A stretch of 64,000 nucleotides of DNA, taken from assembly GCA_963729165.1 (NCBI GenBank), contig CAVSMM010000013.1:390684-454683 (forward strand). The letters run 5' to 3'. This DNA is from JACCZX01 sp963729165 (lineage in GTDB: Bacteria; Pseudomonadota; Gammaproteobacteria; Burkholderiales; Burkholderiaceae_F). The position numbers and the translations under genes are program-made. Positions within the stretch are counted from its first letter, which is position 1. Each line of letters begins with the position of its first letter. Positions 9,711 through 19,366 of the stretch are shown in pieces. A model generated the notes under the pieces. It was not told the origin of the DNA. It was given only the letters and a program-made list of their open reading frames with translations, and did no database searches.

Positions 9711-10175
9711 TTAAAACAAAAATCCCGCGGGCAGCGTCACGCCGAGAGCGAGCGAGAACAGCGCGTAAAAGGACAGCGCACCGCCGATGGCCAGCCCGAT
9801 TGCAAGCCGCTGCGATTTGCGGAACAGCACCGCAATGATGAACCACGTCATCAAGGCGAAAGAGACGACGAACCCGAGCGCATTCAGCAATGCGATGCAC
9901 GCGACGAACGCCCCCCAGCACGTCAGCACGCGAAGCAATTCGGCCCAGTTGACGTGCCTGTGCGGCGCAGCGGGATCGGACTTCAGCACTGCACCGGCCA
10001 CCAACAGCAACGACAGCACGATCATTGCGCCGCCGTACCACAGCGGAAAGAAACCCGGACCGGGACCATCGACGCTCAGGTATTCCCAGCCCCATGCTTC
10101 CTTGACGATGTACGCACCAAGGACAACGAGCACAAAGCCTGACCAAAAGTCGCCCTTGCGGATGAACGCGCTCAT
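9711..10175 (-). CDS. tctB: TTT transporter small permease (TctB)
   Basis: 154 residues from the ATG at 10175 (MSAFIRKGDFWSG), with four hydrophobic segments and the GPGPGFFPLWYG loop typical of TctB. A longer in-frame opening reaches 10247 but would add an Arg/Ser-rich leader and run close to the VOC gene, so the shorter start is chosen. It acts as the small membrane subunit of the TctABC importer. Gene order VOC-tctB-tctA-tctC suggests one transcript. Confidence 0.9.
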   Translation of the reverse strand: MSAFIRKGDFWSGFVLVVLGAYIVKEAWGWEYLSVDGPGPGFFPLWYGGAMIVLSLLLVAGAVLKSDPAAPHRHVNWAELLRVLTCWGAFVACIALLNALGFVVSFALMTWFIIAVLFRKSQRLAIGLAIGGALSFYALFSLALGVTLPAGFLF

Positions 10176-10209
10176 TGTGGATTCGCGTGCGCTGACCTCG
10201 TAGCGCGGA

Positions 10210-10986
10210 CTAGCGCTGGTAGCGTCCGAGCGGCACCAGCTCGGCAATCGTGCCGCCCGGCGCGCGAAACTTGACCGGAATCACTCCGGCATCGCTGACG
10301 ATCTCCGCGCCGTTCTCTTTGATCTGCCGCGTTGCCTTTTCGAGGTCTTCCACTTCTACGGCGAAGTGATGAATGCACGGGCCGTCGCCTGCCGCCTTCG
10401 ATTCAGCCGACTCCGTGCCCGCGTCGTACTTAAGTAATGCGAAGTCGATTCTGCCGTCGGTCATATGGCGCGACATGTGATCGCGCGTCTTCTTGGTTTC
10501 CGAGTCCCTGAATCCGAAAACGTCCCGGTAGAAGTCGCCCGTCTTGTCGATCTCGTCGACCTTGAGAGCAAGATGCGTGATGCGGTCGCTCTTCTGCGCG
10601 CCCGCCACTTTCTTGTATCGACCGATCTGAACCAGTTCGGCGACCGTGCCACCGGGCGCACGAAACTTCACCGGCATCACGCCCGGATCGCTGATGATTT
10701 CGCAGCCGTAAGACTTGACCTCTGCCGTCGCCGCGGCGACATCTTCAACCTCGATGGCGAAGTGATGAATACAAGGCCCATCGCCCGCCGCTTTCGACTC
10801 GGCAGATTGCGTTCCAGCGTCGTACTTCATCAAAGTGAAGTCGATTTCGCCGTCGGTCATGTGACGCGAAATATGGTCGCGCGTTTTCATAGTCTCGGCG
10901 TCGTGAAACCCAAACACGTTCTTATAAAACTCACCGGTTCTACCGACCTCATCGACTTTCAAAGACAGATGAACGATCCGACCCAT
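10210..10986 (-). CDS. VOC superfamily protein made of two nearly identical domains
   Basis: 258 residues. Residues about 1-130 and 134-258 are tandem copies of one vicinal-oxygen-chelate domain. Both contain a leading IxHLxLKVDE, then RDHxSRHMTDGxIDF, then ESKAAGDGPCIHHFA, then PVKFRAPGGTxAEL. Each copy supplies possible metal ligands (first His, the IHH histidine, Glu of AEL). VOC enzymes include glyoxalases, epimerases and extradiol dioxygenases. The ATG at 10986 has GGAGGG at proper spacing. It is first in the minus operon, ahead of tctB, so it probably works on the imported compound; the reaction is unknown. Confidence 0.88.
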   Translation of the reverse strand: MGRIVHLSLKVDEVGRTGEFYKNVFGFHDAETMKTRDHISRHMTDGEIDFTLMKYDAGTQSAESKAAGDGPCIHHFAIEVEDVAAATAEVKSYGCEIISDPGVMPVKFRAPGGTVAELVQIGRYKKVAGAQKSDRITHLALKVDEIDKTGDFYRDVFGFRDSETKKTRDHMSRHMTDGRIDFALLKYDAGTESAESKAAGDGPCIHHFAVEVEDLEKATRQIKENGAEIVSDAGVIPVKFRAPGGTIAELVPLGRYQR

Positions 10987-11081
10987 TTGCCCTCCTTCAG
11001 TGGAAACCCGCATAGGTGTTGAGGCAGCAGGTAGTCATTCTATGGCCGCGCCCTCATTAATCGCTCAAGATAAGATCAAGC

Positions 11082-12140
11082 ATGGCCACGCTCGAATTGG
11101 AAAGTCTGACCAAGCGCTACCCGGGCGTGGTCTCCGTCGACGCGATCAGCCTGGCGGTCGAACACGGCGAGTTCGTGTGCTTGCTCGGTCCGTCGGGCTG
11201 TGGCAAAACCACGACGCTGCGGATGATTGCCGGCTTTATCGAACCCGACGCCGGACAGATTCGGGTCGGCGGCAACGTGGTGTCGTCGCCCGGAGCCGTC
11301 GTTCCACCCGAGCGGCGCAACATGAGCATGATTTTTCAGAGCTATGCGGTGTGGCCGCACATGACGGTACGGCAAAACGTCGAATACGGCTTGAAGATGA
11401 AGTCGATGCCGTCGACGGAGCGCGACACTCGCACGTCGGCGCTGCTCGCGACCACCAAGCTGTCGGCACAGGCAGATCGCTACCCGTCCGAGCTTTCCGG
11501 CGGCCAGCAACAGCGCGTTGCACTCGCACGCGCATTGGCACCAAAGCCGGATATCCTGCTGCTCGATGAGCCGCTGTCCAATCTGGACGCCAATTTACGC
11601 GGCGAGATGCGATTCGAAATCCGTCGCCTGCACGATGAGTTTCATTACACGTCGATCTACGTGACGCACGACCAGAGCGAGGCGATGACGATGGCTGACC
11701 GCATTGTCATCATGAACGCCGGGCGAATCGAGCAGATCGGAACCCCGCAGGAGGTGTACGACCGGCCCAACTCGAAGTTCGTCGCGCGCTTCATTGGCGG
11801 CAGCAACGTGCTCGATGCGAAGCACCTGGCAGGCAATCGAGTCGAATTTGCAGGGCACTCACTCGACATCGGCCAAGGCGACTTCCCCGGACCCGAGCTG
11901 CCGATGAGTTTCTGCGTGAAGACGAACGATGTGCAGTTGCTGCCCGACGAAAATACCGCCGCCAACAACACGCTGCCGGGAGTCGTGCGCAGCCAGGCGT
12001 ATCTGGGCAGCCATCGCGACTACATCGTCGACGTCGGCCAGGAACTCTTGGTCACGGCACCGGCAGCGCTCAACGTTGCGCCAGGCTCAAAGGTCAGAGT
12101 CCGATTCAGTGCCGAGCGATGCCGCGGCCTCGCTCGCTAA
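11082..12140 (+). CDS. ABC transporter ATP-binding protein
   Basis: 352 residues. Walker A GPSGCGKTT at 36-44, Q-loop at IFQSYAVWPH, signature LSGGQQQR at 138-145, Walker B ILLLDEP and a switch histidine in VTHDQSEAM. A C-terminal TOBE-like regulatory domain follows. The architecture matches importers of the iron(III)/spermidine/aminoethylphosphonate class. It is the first gene of the plus-strand catabolic operon and is followed by the binding protein after 38 bases. Confidence 0.93.
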   Translation: MATLELESLTKRYPGVVSVDAISLAVEHGEFVCLLGPSGCGKTTTLRMIAGFIEPDAGQIRVGGNVVSSPGAVVPPERRNMSMIFQSYAVWPHMTVRQNVEYGLKMKSMPSTERDTRTSALLATTKLSAQADRYPSELSGGQQQRVALARALAPKPDILLLDEPLSNLDANLRGEMRFEIRRLHDEFHYTSIYVTHDQSEAMTMADRIVIMNAGRIEQIGTPQEVYDRPNSKFVARFIGGSNVLDAKHLAGNRVEFAGHSLDIGQGDFPGPELPMSFCVKTNDVQLLPDENTAANNTLPGVVRSQAYLGSHRDYIVDVGQELLVTAPAALNVAPGSKVRVRFSAERCRGLAR

Positions 12141-12178
12141 CGAGTATCAAACTACAACGCGATAAATAAGGAGACGCT

Positions 12179-13210
12179 ATGAGATGGATCACAAGCAAGA
12201 CACTTCCTGCAATGCTGTTCGCCTGCGCAATCGCAGCGCCCGCATCTGCTCAGGACACGACGCCCGCGATGCTGGCGGCCGCCGCGAAAGAAGGCAAGGT
12301 CGTCTGGTACACGGCGGTCGACGTCAAGGTGGCTGAGGCAGTCGCGAAGGTTTTCCGCGCCGACTATCCGAATATCGCGATCGAAGTCGAGCGTTCGGGA
12401 TCGGAGCGCGTCTTCCAGAGAGTCAACCAGGAGTACCAGGCGAACATCAAGAACGTCGATGTCGTCAATTCGTCCGACGCTTCGCACTTCATTTTCTGGA
12501 AACAGCAAAAGTGGCTTGCGCCACACACACCACCTGACGTGAAGCGTTATCCGGCACAGTTCAAGGATCCCGAAGGCTACTTCGCTGTTTGGCGCGCCAC
12601 CTTGAGCGTGATGGGATACAACACCAGCCTTGTTCCGGCCGCGACAGCTCCAACCGGATATGCCGATCTGCTCGACCCGCAATGGAAAGGCAAGATGGCC
12701 AAATCGCATCCGAGCTATAGCGGCACCAGCCTGACCGGCACGTATGCGCTGACGAAAGCGCTGGGCTGGGACTACCTCGAGAAGCTCTCGAAGCAAGGCG
12801 TGCAGCAGTTGCAGTCGACGACTGCGACACCCAAGAGCATTGCGAGCGGCGAGCGCGCGGTGATGGTCGATGGCAACGAATACAACATGTTCATCGAGAT
12901 AGATGCCAAAAGTCCGGTGAAAATCGTGTACGCGAAAGAAGGAACGCCCTTCGTGACTTCGCCGACGGCGATCTTTGCCGACGCTCCCCATCCGAACGCC
13001 GCGCGCGTACTGCAGAACTTCCTGCACACAGCGAAAATCCAGCAGTTGATGGTGACCGAGGGCGGTTTGCGCTCGGTCCATCCCGATGTGAAGGAACCCG
13101 CCGGCCGCACGCCGCTTTCGCAGATCAAGATGCTGCCCGATGACCCGGTCGCGATGCTGCCGCAGATCGCCGAGATCAAGAAACGCTATACGGCGCTGTT
13201 CGGGAATTGA
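12179..13210 (+). CDS. ABC transporter extracellular solute-binding protein
   Basis: 343 residues with a signal peptide ending about ASAQD, then a type-2 periplasmic binding fold: GKVVWYTAVDV at the N-terminus and the central TLSVMGYNTSLV segment are typical of the iron/phosphonate-type (Fbp-like) group. AAGGAG lies a few bases before the ATG. It would deliver its ligand to the fused permease that follows. The ligand cannot be predicted: carboxylates, phosphonates and iron complexes are all bound by this group. Confidence 0.9.
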   Translation: MRWITSKTLPAMLFACAIAAPASAQDTTPAMLAAAAKEGKVVWYTAVDVKVAEAVAKVFRADYPNIAIEVERSGSERVFQRVNQEYQANIKNVDVVNSSDASHFIFWKQQKWLAPHTPPDVKRYPAQFKDPEGYFAVWRATLSVMGYNTSLVPAATAPTGYADLLDPQWKGKMAKSHPSYSGTSLTGTYALTKALGWDYLEKLSKQGVQQLQSTTATPKSIASGERAVMVDGNEYNMFIEIDAKSPVKIVYAKEGTPFVTSPTAIFADAPHPNAARVLQNFLHTAKIQQLMVTEGGLRSVHPDVKEPAGRTPLSQIKMLPDDPVAMLPQIAEIKKRYTALFGN

Positions 13211-13236
13211 TTCGCTAGAGCCGCAATAGCCGCGGC

Positions 13237-14943
13237 ATGGAAGCGACGCTCGAACACGTGAGCCCGCAACGGGCGCGGTCGATCGATTGGACCGCGCCCG
13301 TTTCGATCGCGATGGCGCTGCTGCTGGCGGTGCTGGTACTGCTGCCGATGGCGTGGCTGGTGGTCACCAGCCTGCGCGACGCTGCGAAGGCGTTCACGCT
13401 CGACCACTATCGCCATCTTTTCGTCGACCCCGCGTTCGTCAAGCCGCTGGTGACCACCTTATGGACATCAGCCGCGGTCGGAACGATCTGCGTGATCACC
13501 GCAGCGCCGATGGCGTGGCTGGTGGCGCGCACCGATCTGCCGAGCAAGCGCCTGATGCGCACGCTGATTCTGGCGTCGTTCGTCACGCCGCCGTTTCTCG
13601 GCGCGTTCGCCTGGGTGTTGCTCGGCGGACCCAACGCCGGCCTGTTGAACAAGTGGTACTACGCGCTCTTTGATCTGAAGCCGTTCGTCGACGCGCCGCT
13701 GATCAATATCTTTTCCGCGTGGGGCATGGTGTTCGTGATGGCGCTCTACACGTTTCCGTACGTGTTCACGTTTGTTGCGAACAGCCTCGATGTGATTCCG
13801 AGCGAGCTCGAAGAGGCGTCTGCCATCCTCGGAGCGCCTGCATGGCGAACAGCGGTACACGTCACGCTGCCGCTGGTCGTGCCCGCACTGTTAGCGGGAT
13901 TCCTGGTCGCGTTTCTGCAGTCGATGACGTTGTTCGGCACGCCGGCGATTCTCGCGCTGCCCGCAGGCGTCGACACGATGACCACCAAGATCTGGAGCCT
14001 GTTTCAATTTCCACCGCAGCTCGGACTCGCAGCTGCCGCGTCGCTGCCGTTGCTGCTGATCACCGTCGTGCTGCTCAGGACGCAGACCCTGATCATGGGT
14101 CGGCGTGGATATTCGGTCATCGGCGGCAAGAGCACAGGTGCGCGGCTGATTCGACTCGGCCCGTGGAAAATTCCCGCACTGTCGCTGTTCGTGATCGTGC
14201 TCGGCTGTTCGATCGTGTTGCCGTACGGCGTATTGCTGCGCACGGCGTTCGTAAAGAACTGGTCCGGCCCGGTGATCGGAAATTTCTCGCTCGAGCATTG
14301 GCGCTTCGTGTTCTTTGAGTTCAGCCAGACCAAATCTGCGTTCGTCAACACGTTCGTGCTTGGCATCAGCGCGGCGACCGCCGCTACGATCCTGGTGACG
14401 ATGGTCGCCTACCTCGGCCTGCGCAAGCTCGTGTGGGGGCATCGCTACCTCGCGTTCCTTGCGACCGCACCGGTCGCGATTCCCGGCATCGTGCTGGCCG
14501 TCGGACTGTTTCTCAGCTACACGCAGCCCCCGCTGGTGCTCTATGGAACCCTGTGGATCATCTTCCTCGCTTATCTGACCAAGGAACTTCCGGTCGGCTA
14601 TCAGCAGGTTGCCGCATCTCTGAAGTCGGTGCATCCCGAGCTCGAGGATGCGAGTCGCATTTTCGGCGCGACACGGTTGCGGGCGCTCCTGGACATCACC
14701 GCTCCACTGATCCGCAACGGCGTGATCGCGACCTGGATCCTGGTCTTTATCGGCTCGATTCGAGAGCTGTCGGCAACGATCTTGCTCTTTACCGCCCGCA
14801 CGAAGACGATCTCGGTCACGATGTTCGATCTGCGCGAGAGCAACGACTGGGGGCCGATCGCGGTGCTGTCGATCACGATGCTCGTGATCACCTTTGTGAT
14901 GGTCGCGGCAATCAACTTCTTCAGCGATCGGAGGCAGATATGA
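13237..14943 (+). CDS. ABC transporter permease, two-domain fusion
   Basis: 568 residues containing two consecutive permease domains, each with about six helices and its own EAA loop for contacting the ATPase: EEASAILGAPAWRTAVHVTL in the first half and EDASRIFGATRLRALLDITA in the second. This fused layout is usual for FbpB/ThiP-type importers, so one polypeptide forms the whole channel. Its stop overlaps the start of the PdxA homologue (ATGA), which argues for translational coupling. Confidence 0.92.
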   Translation: MEATLEHVSPQRARSIDWTAPVSIAMALLLAVLVLLPMAWLVVTSLRDAAKAFTLDHYRHLFVDPAFVKPLVTTLWTSAAVGTICVITAAPMAWLVARTDLPSKRLMRTLILASFVTPPFLGAFAWVLLGGPNAGLLNKWYYALFDLKPFVDAPLINIFSAWGMVFVMALYTFPYVFTFVANSLDVIPSELEEASAILGAPAWRTAVHVTLPLVVPALLAGFLVAFLQSMTLFGTPAILALPAGVDTMTTKIWSLFQFPPQLGLAAAASLPLLLITVVLLRTQTLIMGRRGYSVIGGKSTGARLIRLGPWKIPALSLFVIVLGCSIVLPYGVLLRTAFVKNWSGPVIGNFSLEHWRFVFFEFSQTKSAFVNTFVLGISAATAATILVTMVAYLGLRKLVWGHRYLAFLATAPVAIPGIVLAVGLFLSYTQPPLVLYGTLWIIFLAYLTKELPVGYQQVAASLKSVHPELEDASRIFGATRLRALLDITAPLIRNGVIATWILVFIGSIRELSATILLFTARTKTISVTMFDLRESNDWGPIAVLSITMLVITFVMVAAINFFSDRRQI

Positions 14944-15998
14944 ACAAGCCAGCAAACGCGTTACCTCTGATCGGCCTAATGCTCGGCGATTGCACCGGCA
15001 TCGGCCCCGAACAATGCGCGCGCGTGCTTGCCGACCGGCGACTCGCCGACGTCGCGCGCCTGCTGGTCGTGGGCGACGCTCGGGTGCTCGAGCAGGGCAC
15101 GCGCGACGCCGATGTCGATCTCGCCTATGAAGTCGTGTCGACTCCCGAGCAGGTCGACGAAGTGCGCGACGGCGTGGCAATCATCGATCTGGCCAATTGC
15201 GATCCAGGCACCCTCAAGCGCGGTGCGCTCTCGGCCGAGTCGGGCCGAATCGCCGGCGAGACGCTTGCCACGATGATTGAGCTGGCGCTCGATGGACGCA
15301 TCGAAGGCATTTGTTTCGCGCCGCTGAACAAAGCGGCGCTGCATGCGGGCGGCTGGCGCTTCAACGACGAGCATCAGATGTTTGCGCACCTGACGCGTCA
15401 CCAGGGGTTTTTCGGCGAGATGAACGTGCTCGATAACCTGTGGATGTCACGCGTGACATCGCACGTCGCCCTGCGAACCGCACTCGATCAAATTACGCCA
15501 GAGAGAATCGACGAAGCGCTAACACTCGCCGATCGCACGATGCGCGGCGCCGGATTCGCCACACCGCGCATCGCGGTGTGCGCATTGAATCCGCACGCGG
15601 GCGAAAACGGCCTGTTCGGTCGAGAGGAAATCGAGGTCATTGCTCCCGCTGTCGCATTGGCCGCCGCGCGCGGGATTTCCTGTAAGGGACCGTTCCCGTC
15701 TGACACGGTATTCCTGAAAGCCTTCGGCGGCGAGTTCGATGGCGTGTTGTCGATGTATCACGACCAGGGTCAGATCGCGACCAAGCTGAAGGGCTTCAAC
15801 CGCGGCGTCACCGTGACAGCGGGGCTAGGGACAGTATTCACCACGCCCGCGCATGGGACCGCATTCGATATTGTCGGCAAAGGCGTGGCGACAACCGGCG
15901 CACTCGAACAAGCGGTGCGGCTTAACGCGCGCCTTGCTGCCAGCCGCAGAGACACCGCATCGCGCGGCCGGCCTAACTTCGCAACCGCTTCCAACTAG
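14940..15998 (+). CDS. PdxA-family dehydrogenase (4-hydroxythreonine-4-phosphate dehydrogenase-like)
   Basis: 352 residues related to PdxA. Metal/substrate motifs are present: a histidine in NDEHQMFAHL, ALNPHAGENGLFGREE, and MYHDQGQIATK. PdxA makes 2-amino-3-oxo-4-phosphooxybutyrate for vitamin B6. Relatives in catabolic clusters act on other substrates, such as 4-phospho-D-erythronate (PdxA2) or terephthalate dihydrodiol. Here it is coupled to a transporter permease and followed by an MmgE/PrpD gene, so a catabolic role is more likely than B6 synthesis. The ATG overlaps the permease stop. Confidence 0.82.
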   Translation: MNKPANALPLIGLMLGDCTGIGPEQCARVLADRRLADVARLLVVGDARVLEQGTRDADVDLAYEVVSTPEQVDEVRDGVAIIDLANCDPGTLKRGALSAESGRIAGETLATMIELALDGRIEGICFAPLNKAALHAGGWRFNDEHQMFAHLTRHQGFFGEMNVLDNLWMSRVTSHVALRTALDQITPERIDEALTLADRTMRGAGFATPRIAVCALNPHAGENGLFGREEIEVIAPAVALAAARGISCKGPFPSDTVFLKAFGGEFDGVLSMYHDQGQIATKLKGFNRGVTVTAGLGTVFTTPAHGTAFDIVGKGVATTGALEQAVRLNARLAASRRDTASRGRPNFATASN

Positions 15999-16017
15999 TC
16001 ATCGAAATTTCGAAGCC

Positions 16018-17476
16018 ATGCAAACCACGACAACCCCTCCGCCGACAACTACACGCAGCAAAGCCCGCGGACGTCTCGCTGACCGATTACGTTGCGGGCT
16101 TCATCCTGCGCACGCAGACGCGCGACATTCCAAAAGATGTGGCACATCTGGGCAAGCGCTCCGTTCTCGACGGGTTGGGACTCGCGCTTGCCGGCGCCGC
16201 GTCGCAGACGGGTGAGATCGCGCGTCGTTACCTTGCGCAGCTGGGTATCGCCACCGACAAGGGCAGCACGGTCATCGGCAGCGAGCTGCGAGTGCCCGCG
16301 CGCTTCGCGGCGTTTGCCAACGGGCTCGCGATTCACGCCGACGATTACGACGACACGCAGCTGGCGATAGCCAAGGATCGCGTCTACGGGTTGCTCACGC
16401 ATCCGACCGCACCGGCTTTACCGCCGGTGTTGGCATTGGCAGAGCGCGACCGGCGCAGCGGAGCGGATCTGATGCTCGCCTATCAAATCGGCGTCGAAGT
16501 CGAATGCAAGGTCGCCGAGGCGATTCTGCCGCGTCACTATCAGCACGGGTTTCACAGCACCGCCACTTGCGGCTCGATCGGTGCGGCGGCAGGCGCCGCG
16601 AAACTTCTCGGCCTTGATCGTCAAACGATGCGACGCGCGTTGAGCATCGGCGCAACGCAGGCGGGAGGACTGCGCGAAAACTTCGGCACGATGACCAAGC
16701 CGTTTCACGCAGGGCGCGCTGCCGAAAACGGGGTTGTCGCAGCCGAGATCGCGGCGCTCGGATTCACTGCGTCGGAAAACGGCCTCGAAGCCGACCGCGG
16801 ATTTTTCCGCGCAGCCGGCGGTGGCTACAGCGCGGAAATGATCCACGGCAAGCTTGGCGACCCATGGACGTTCGCTTTTCCGGGTGTGTCGATCAAGCCG
16901 CATCCGAGCGGCTCGCTGACGCATCCGGGGATGGCCGTGATGATGGATCTGATCAAGCGCCACGATCTGAAGCCGGAGCGGATCAAGCGCGTCAATGTCG
17001 GCACCAATCACAACATGCCGAACGCGCTGATTCATCATCAGCCGAAGAACGAGCTTCAGGCCAAGTTCAGCATGGAATTTTGCATGGCGATCCTGCTGCT
17101 CGAACGCAAAGGCGGCCTCGAGCAGTTCACCGATGACGTCGTCAACCGCGCGGACGTGCAGGCGATGATCAAGAAGGTGAACTTCGGCGTGCATCCGGAA
17201 GCCGAAGCCGCCGGCTTCGACAAGATGACCACGATCATCGAAGTCGAGCTCGACGACGGCTCGGTAGTGAAAGGCCAGGCCGACTTCGGCAAAGGCAGTC
17301 CCACGAATCCGATGAGCGACGAAGAGCTCGCGGAAAAATTCCGGCAGTGCGCTGCATGGGGTGGCCTCAACCGTGATCAGACCAAAGCGGTGCTTGACCT
17401 CGTGTGGCGCATCGAAGAGTTAGGTGATATCGGCGACCTGATGAAGTTTCTGCGGCGCCCTGCCAAACGTAACTAA
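16018..17476 (+). pseudogene. MmgE/PrpD family protein (second copy), frameshift near the N-terminus
   Basis: The open frame from the GTG at 16139 gives 445 residues, but conserved sequence starts earlier. An ATG at 16018 (MQTTTTPPPTTT) leads to about 16065. There one extra C puts the frame out, and the correct continuation is ADVSLTDYVAGFILRTQTRD, the normal PrpD N-terminus. The family motif IHADDYDDT, the HGFHSTATCG segment and the FHAGRAAENG region are intact. It is clearly not a copy of the 5717-7172 gene but a distant paralogue. Last gene of the plus operon. Likely a dehydratase, decarboxylase or epimerase of a polycarboxylate. Confidence 0.82.
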
Positions 17477-17511
17477 CTGGGAAACGCCTATCGCACGTGC
17501 GCGATCGTTCG

Positions 17512-17534
17512 GCCGCCATGAAGAAAATGGCGGC
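17512..17534. terminator. Hairpin between convergent genes
   Basis: GCCGCCAT and ATGGCGGC form a perfect 8-bp stem with a 7-base A-rich loop, between the convergent MmgE/PrpD and propeller genes. No clear T-run follows on either strand, so it is only a possible terminator for both. Confidence 0.4.
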
Positions 17535-17553
17535 TCGCGATTGAGGTCGCAGC

Positions 17554-18618
17554 CTATCGTGCGCGCGTGGTCCGCTTAGTCGCAGAACCAGACTTCGACC
17601 GAGTCACACTCCGAAGGCTTGGGGCGCCTCTCACGCCTTTGTCCGGAACGTGCACCAGGAACTCCGGCATATCAGGCAGTCCATCGATGAACGTACCTTT
17701 CTTCTTGCCTTCCCGCGAGAAGCGTCGCACACGCTGTGTCAGTCGCTCGGCCACGTACAGATCGCCGTCCGGACCGATCGCAAACCCGGAAGGAGCGGTC
17801 AGCTTGCCGTCGATGACGACGCGCGCTTTAAGTTTGCCGAGCGGAGTGTCGTTCGGTATGTCGTAGGCAAGAATGCTGCCGGTTCCGGCCGCGCCGATGT
17901 ACAGCGTGTCCCCGTGCACGGTCAGATGCACCGGCTTCTTTATTCTCTTTCCCCTGATGCGCGCTACAAGACGCCCTGAGCCCACCTCGAATACTTTCAC
18001 CGTGTCCCCTGCCTCATCCGCGACATACAGATGTTGGCGGTGCACGACGATTCCACGCACGGAGTGGCGGGGTCTTCCATGCACGTCCAGCACGACGCCG
18101 AGTCCCTGCGGTTGCGGCACGTCGCGCGGTACTCGGTCGCCAACCTCCGGAAGGTGGCCCTGCGCTGATGCGACCAGCGTGCCGGGAAGGAAGTTTCCGT
18201 TGGGGAATTTCCTGCGAAGATGAATCGCGACTGCCGCTGGCCGACGCACTTTGGGCAGAACAGCGATCACGGTGTTGGTGTCCTGACATGAAATATAGAG
18301 CCGGCCGTCGTCGCCAAGCTCGACGTCGAACGGATGGACCATCGCGGCAACGTGCTTCGTCGCCACCACGATGCCCGCAAAGTGAAAATTATCGCCGCGC
18401 CGGCGGTAGCGCGCGACATGGCTGTCCCTGTGCCACGCGTTGGCAATGTAGAGATCATCACCCACCAGAGCAAAGCCGCGAGCGATATGCAATGCGTGCG
18501 CCTTGGGCGATGGGTCGAGGAGCAGCGGATGCTTGGCGCGCGGCGTACCGTCATCCTCGAAGACGCCGATGTTGTCGACGCCCACCTTGCCCTCACCTCG
18601 ATAGCTGACCCACCACAC
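17554..18618 (-). CDS. Beta-propeller (NHL/YncE-like) protein
   Basis: 354 residues made of repeated blocks with the pattern GDDLYIANAW, DGRLYISCQD, HRQHLYVADEAGD, HGDTLYIGAAG and DGDLYVAERL, which are the inner strands of a six-bladed propeller. No signal peptide is visible and the tail is basic (KSGSATKRTTRAR). The GTG start at 18618 is favoured because AAGGA lies 8 bases upstream and an in-frame stop lies six codons upstream. It may be a cytosolic ligand-binding or lactonase-like protein; no catalytic residues are assignable. Confidence 0.75.
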   Translation of the reverse strand: MWWVSYRGEGKVGVDNIGVFEDDGTPRAKHPLLLDPSPKAHALHIARGFALVGDDLYIANAWHRDSHVARYRRRGDNFHFAGIVVATKHVAAMVHPFDVELGDDGRLYISCQDTNTVIAVLPKVRRPAAVAIHLRRKFPNGNFLPGTLVASAQGHLPEVGDRVPRDVPQPQGLGVVLDVHGRPRHSVRGIVVHRQHLYVADEAGDTVKVFEVGSGRLVARIRGKRIKKPVHLTVHGDTLYIGAAGTGSILAYDIPNDTPLGKLKARVVIDGKLTAPSGFAIGPDGDLYVAERLTQRVRRFSREGKKKGTFIDGLPDMPEFLVHVPDKGVRGAPSLRSVTRSKSGSATKRTTRAR

Positions 18619-18658
18619 CGTGCGCGTCCTTATCTACGAGCTGCTCGCTCGAATGACG

Positions 18659-19366
18659 TCACGTTTCGGCTTTGTGCGGGGCACGCAGGTCGTAGTCGAT
18701 CTGCATTCGCCTCAGCTTCAGCACGCCATGGAGCACCACGGCGCCCATGCCAAGGATCAGAAATCCGACGATCAACTTTTCGATGTCAAAGGCGCCATGG
18801 CGGTTTGCAACGTAGCCGCCGACGATCAGGACGAGTATCCCGATGTTGATAGCCCAGTTCAGCGGTCGTGAAACAACAAAATGCAGAGTTCCAAAGCCCG
18901 CCATCTGATAGAGCATGAAAGGAAGAACCGCCATTGCGGGCAGAAATTCGGAGGCGCCCAGCGCGACGTCGGCGGCACCCGGCGCTCTTGCATGCAGCAA
19001 CGTGCTGCTCGCAAGTTCATGGAACAACGGCGGCACAGCACAAAGGAACGGCACTGCGGACAGCAGCTCGAGGACCAACGCCCCGCTCCAGACGCCGGTC
19101 CTCGACGCGGCATCGGCGCCGCCTGCCTCGGACTGTGCGGCGATAAACAGGCCGCCGACGACGGCAGCGGCACTCGACAACATTAACAACTCAACCATGA
19201 TCCCGAAGCCCGTCGGCTCTCCGGTCTTCAGGAGCAACAGAGCGAGAAAACCGGGCGTATAGAACATCACGCGTACCAGCCGGGCCCAGACGCGCGCGTC
19301 ACGCTCTGGCGGGAGGATCGGCAGAGGGCGTCCGTCCGTTCCAACCGTGGGCCTCTCTTTTGCCAT
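18659..19366 (-). CDS. Membrane protein of unknown function
   Basis: 235 residues. A polar N-terminus (MAKERPTVGTDGRPLPILPPE) is followed by about six hydrophobic segments: VMFYTPGFLALLLL, IMVELLMLSSAAAVVGGLF, ALVLELLSAVPFLCAV, LPAMAVLPFMLYQMAG, NIGILVLIVGGYV and IVGFLILGMGAVVLHGVL. The basic C-terminus lies in the cytoplasm by the positive-inside rule. GGAGGAT lies just before the ATG. No family recognised. It is divergent from the channel-like gene at 19480. Confidence 0.75.
   Translation of the reverse strand: MAKERPTVGTDGRPLPILPPERDARVWARLVRVMFYTPGFLALLLLKTGEPTGFGIMVELLMLSSAAAVVGGLFIAAQSEAGGADAASRTGVWSGALVLELLSAVPFLCAVPPLFHELASSTLLHARAPGAADVALGASEFLPAMAVLPFMLYQMAGFGTLHFVVSRPLNWAINIGILVLIVGGYVANRHGAFDIEKLIVGFLILGMGAVVLHGVLKLRRMQIDYDLRAPHKAET

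Noticed and set aside
13891..15180. 429-residue open frame on the minus strand, rich in Arg, Glu and Gln
   Set aside because: Antisense to the ABC permease and PdxA genes; composition is the usual result of reading a GC-rich gene backwards.
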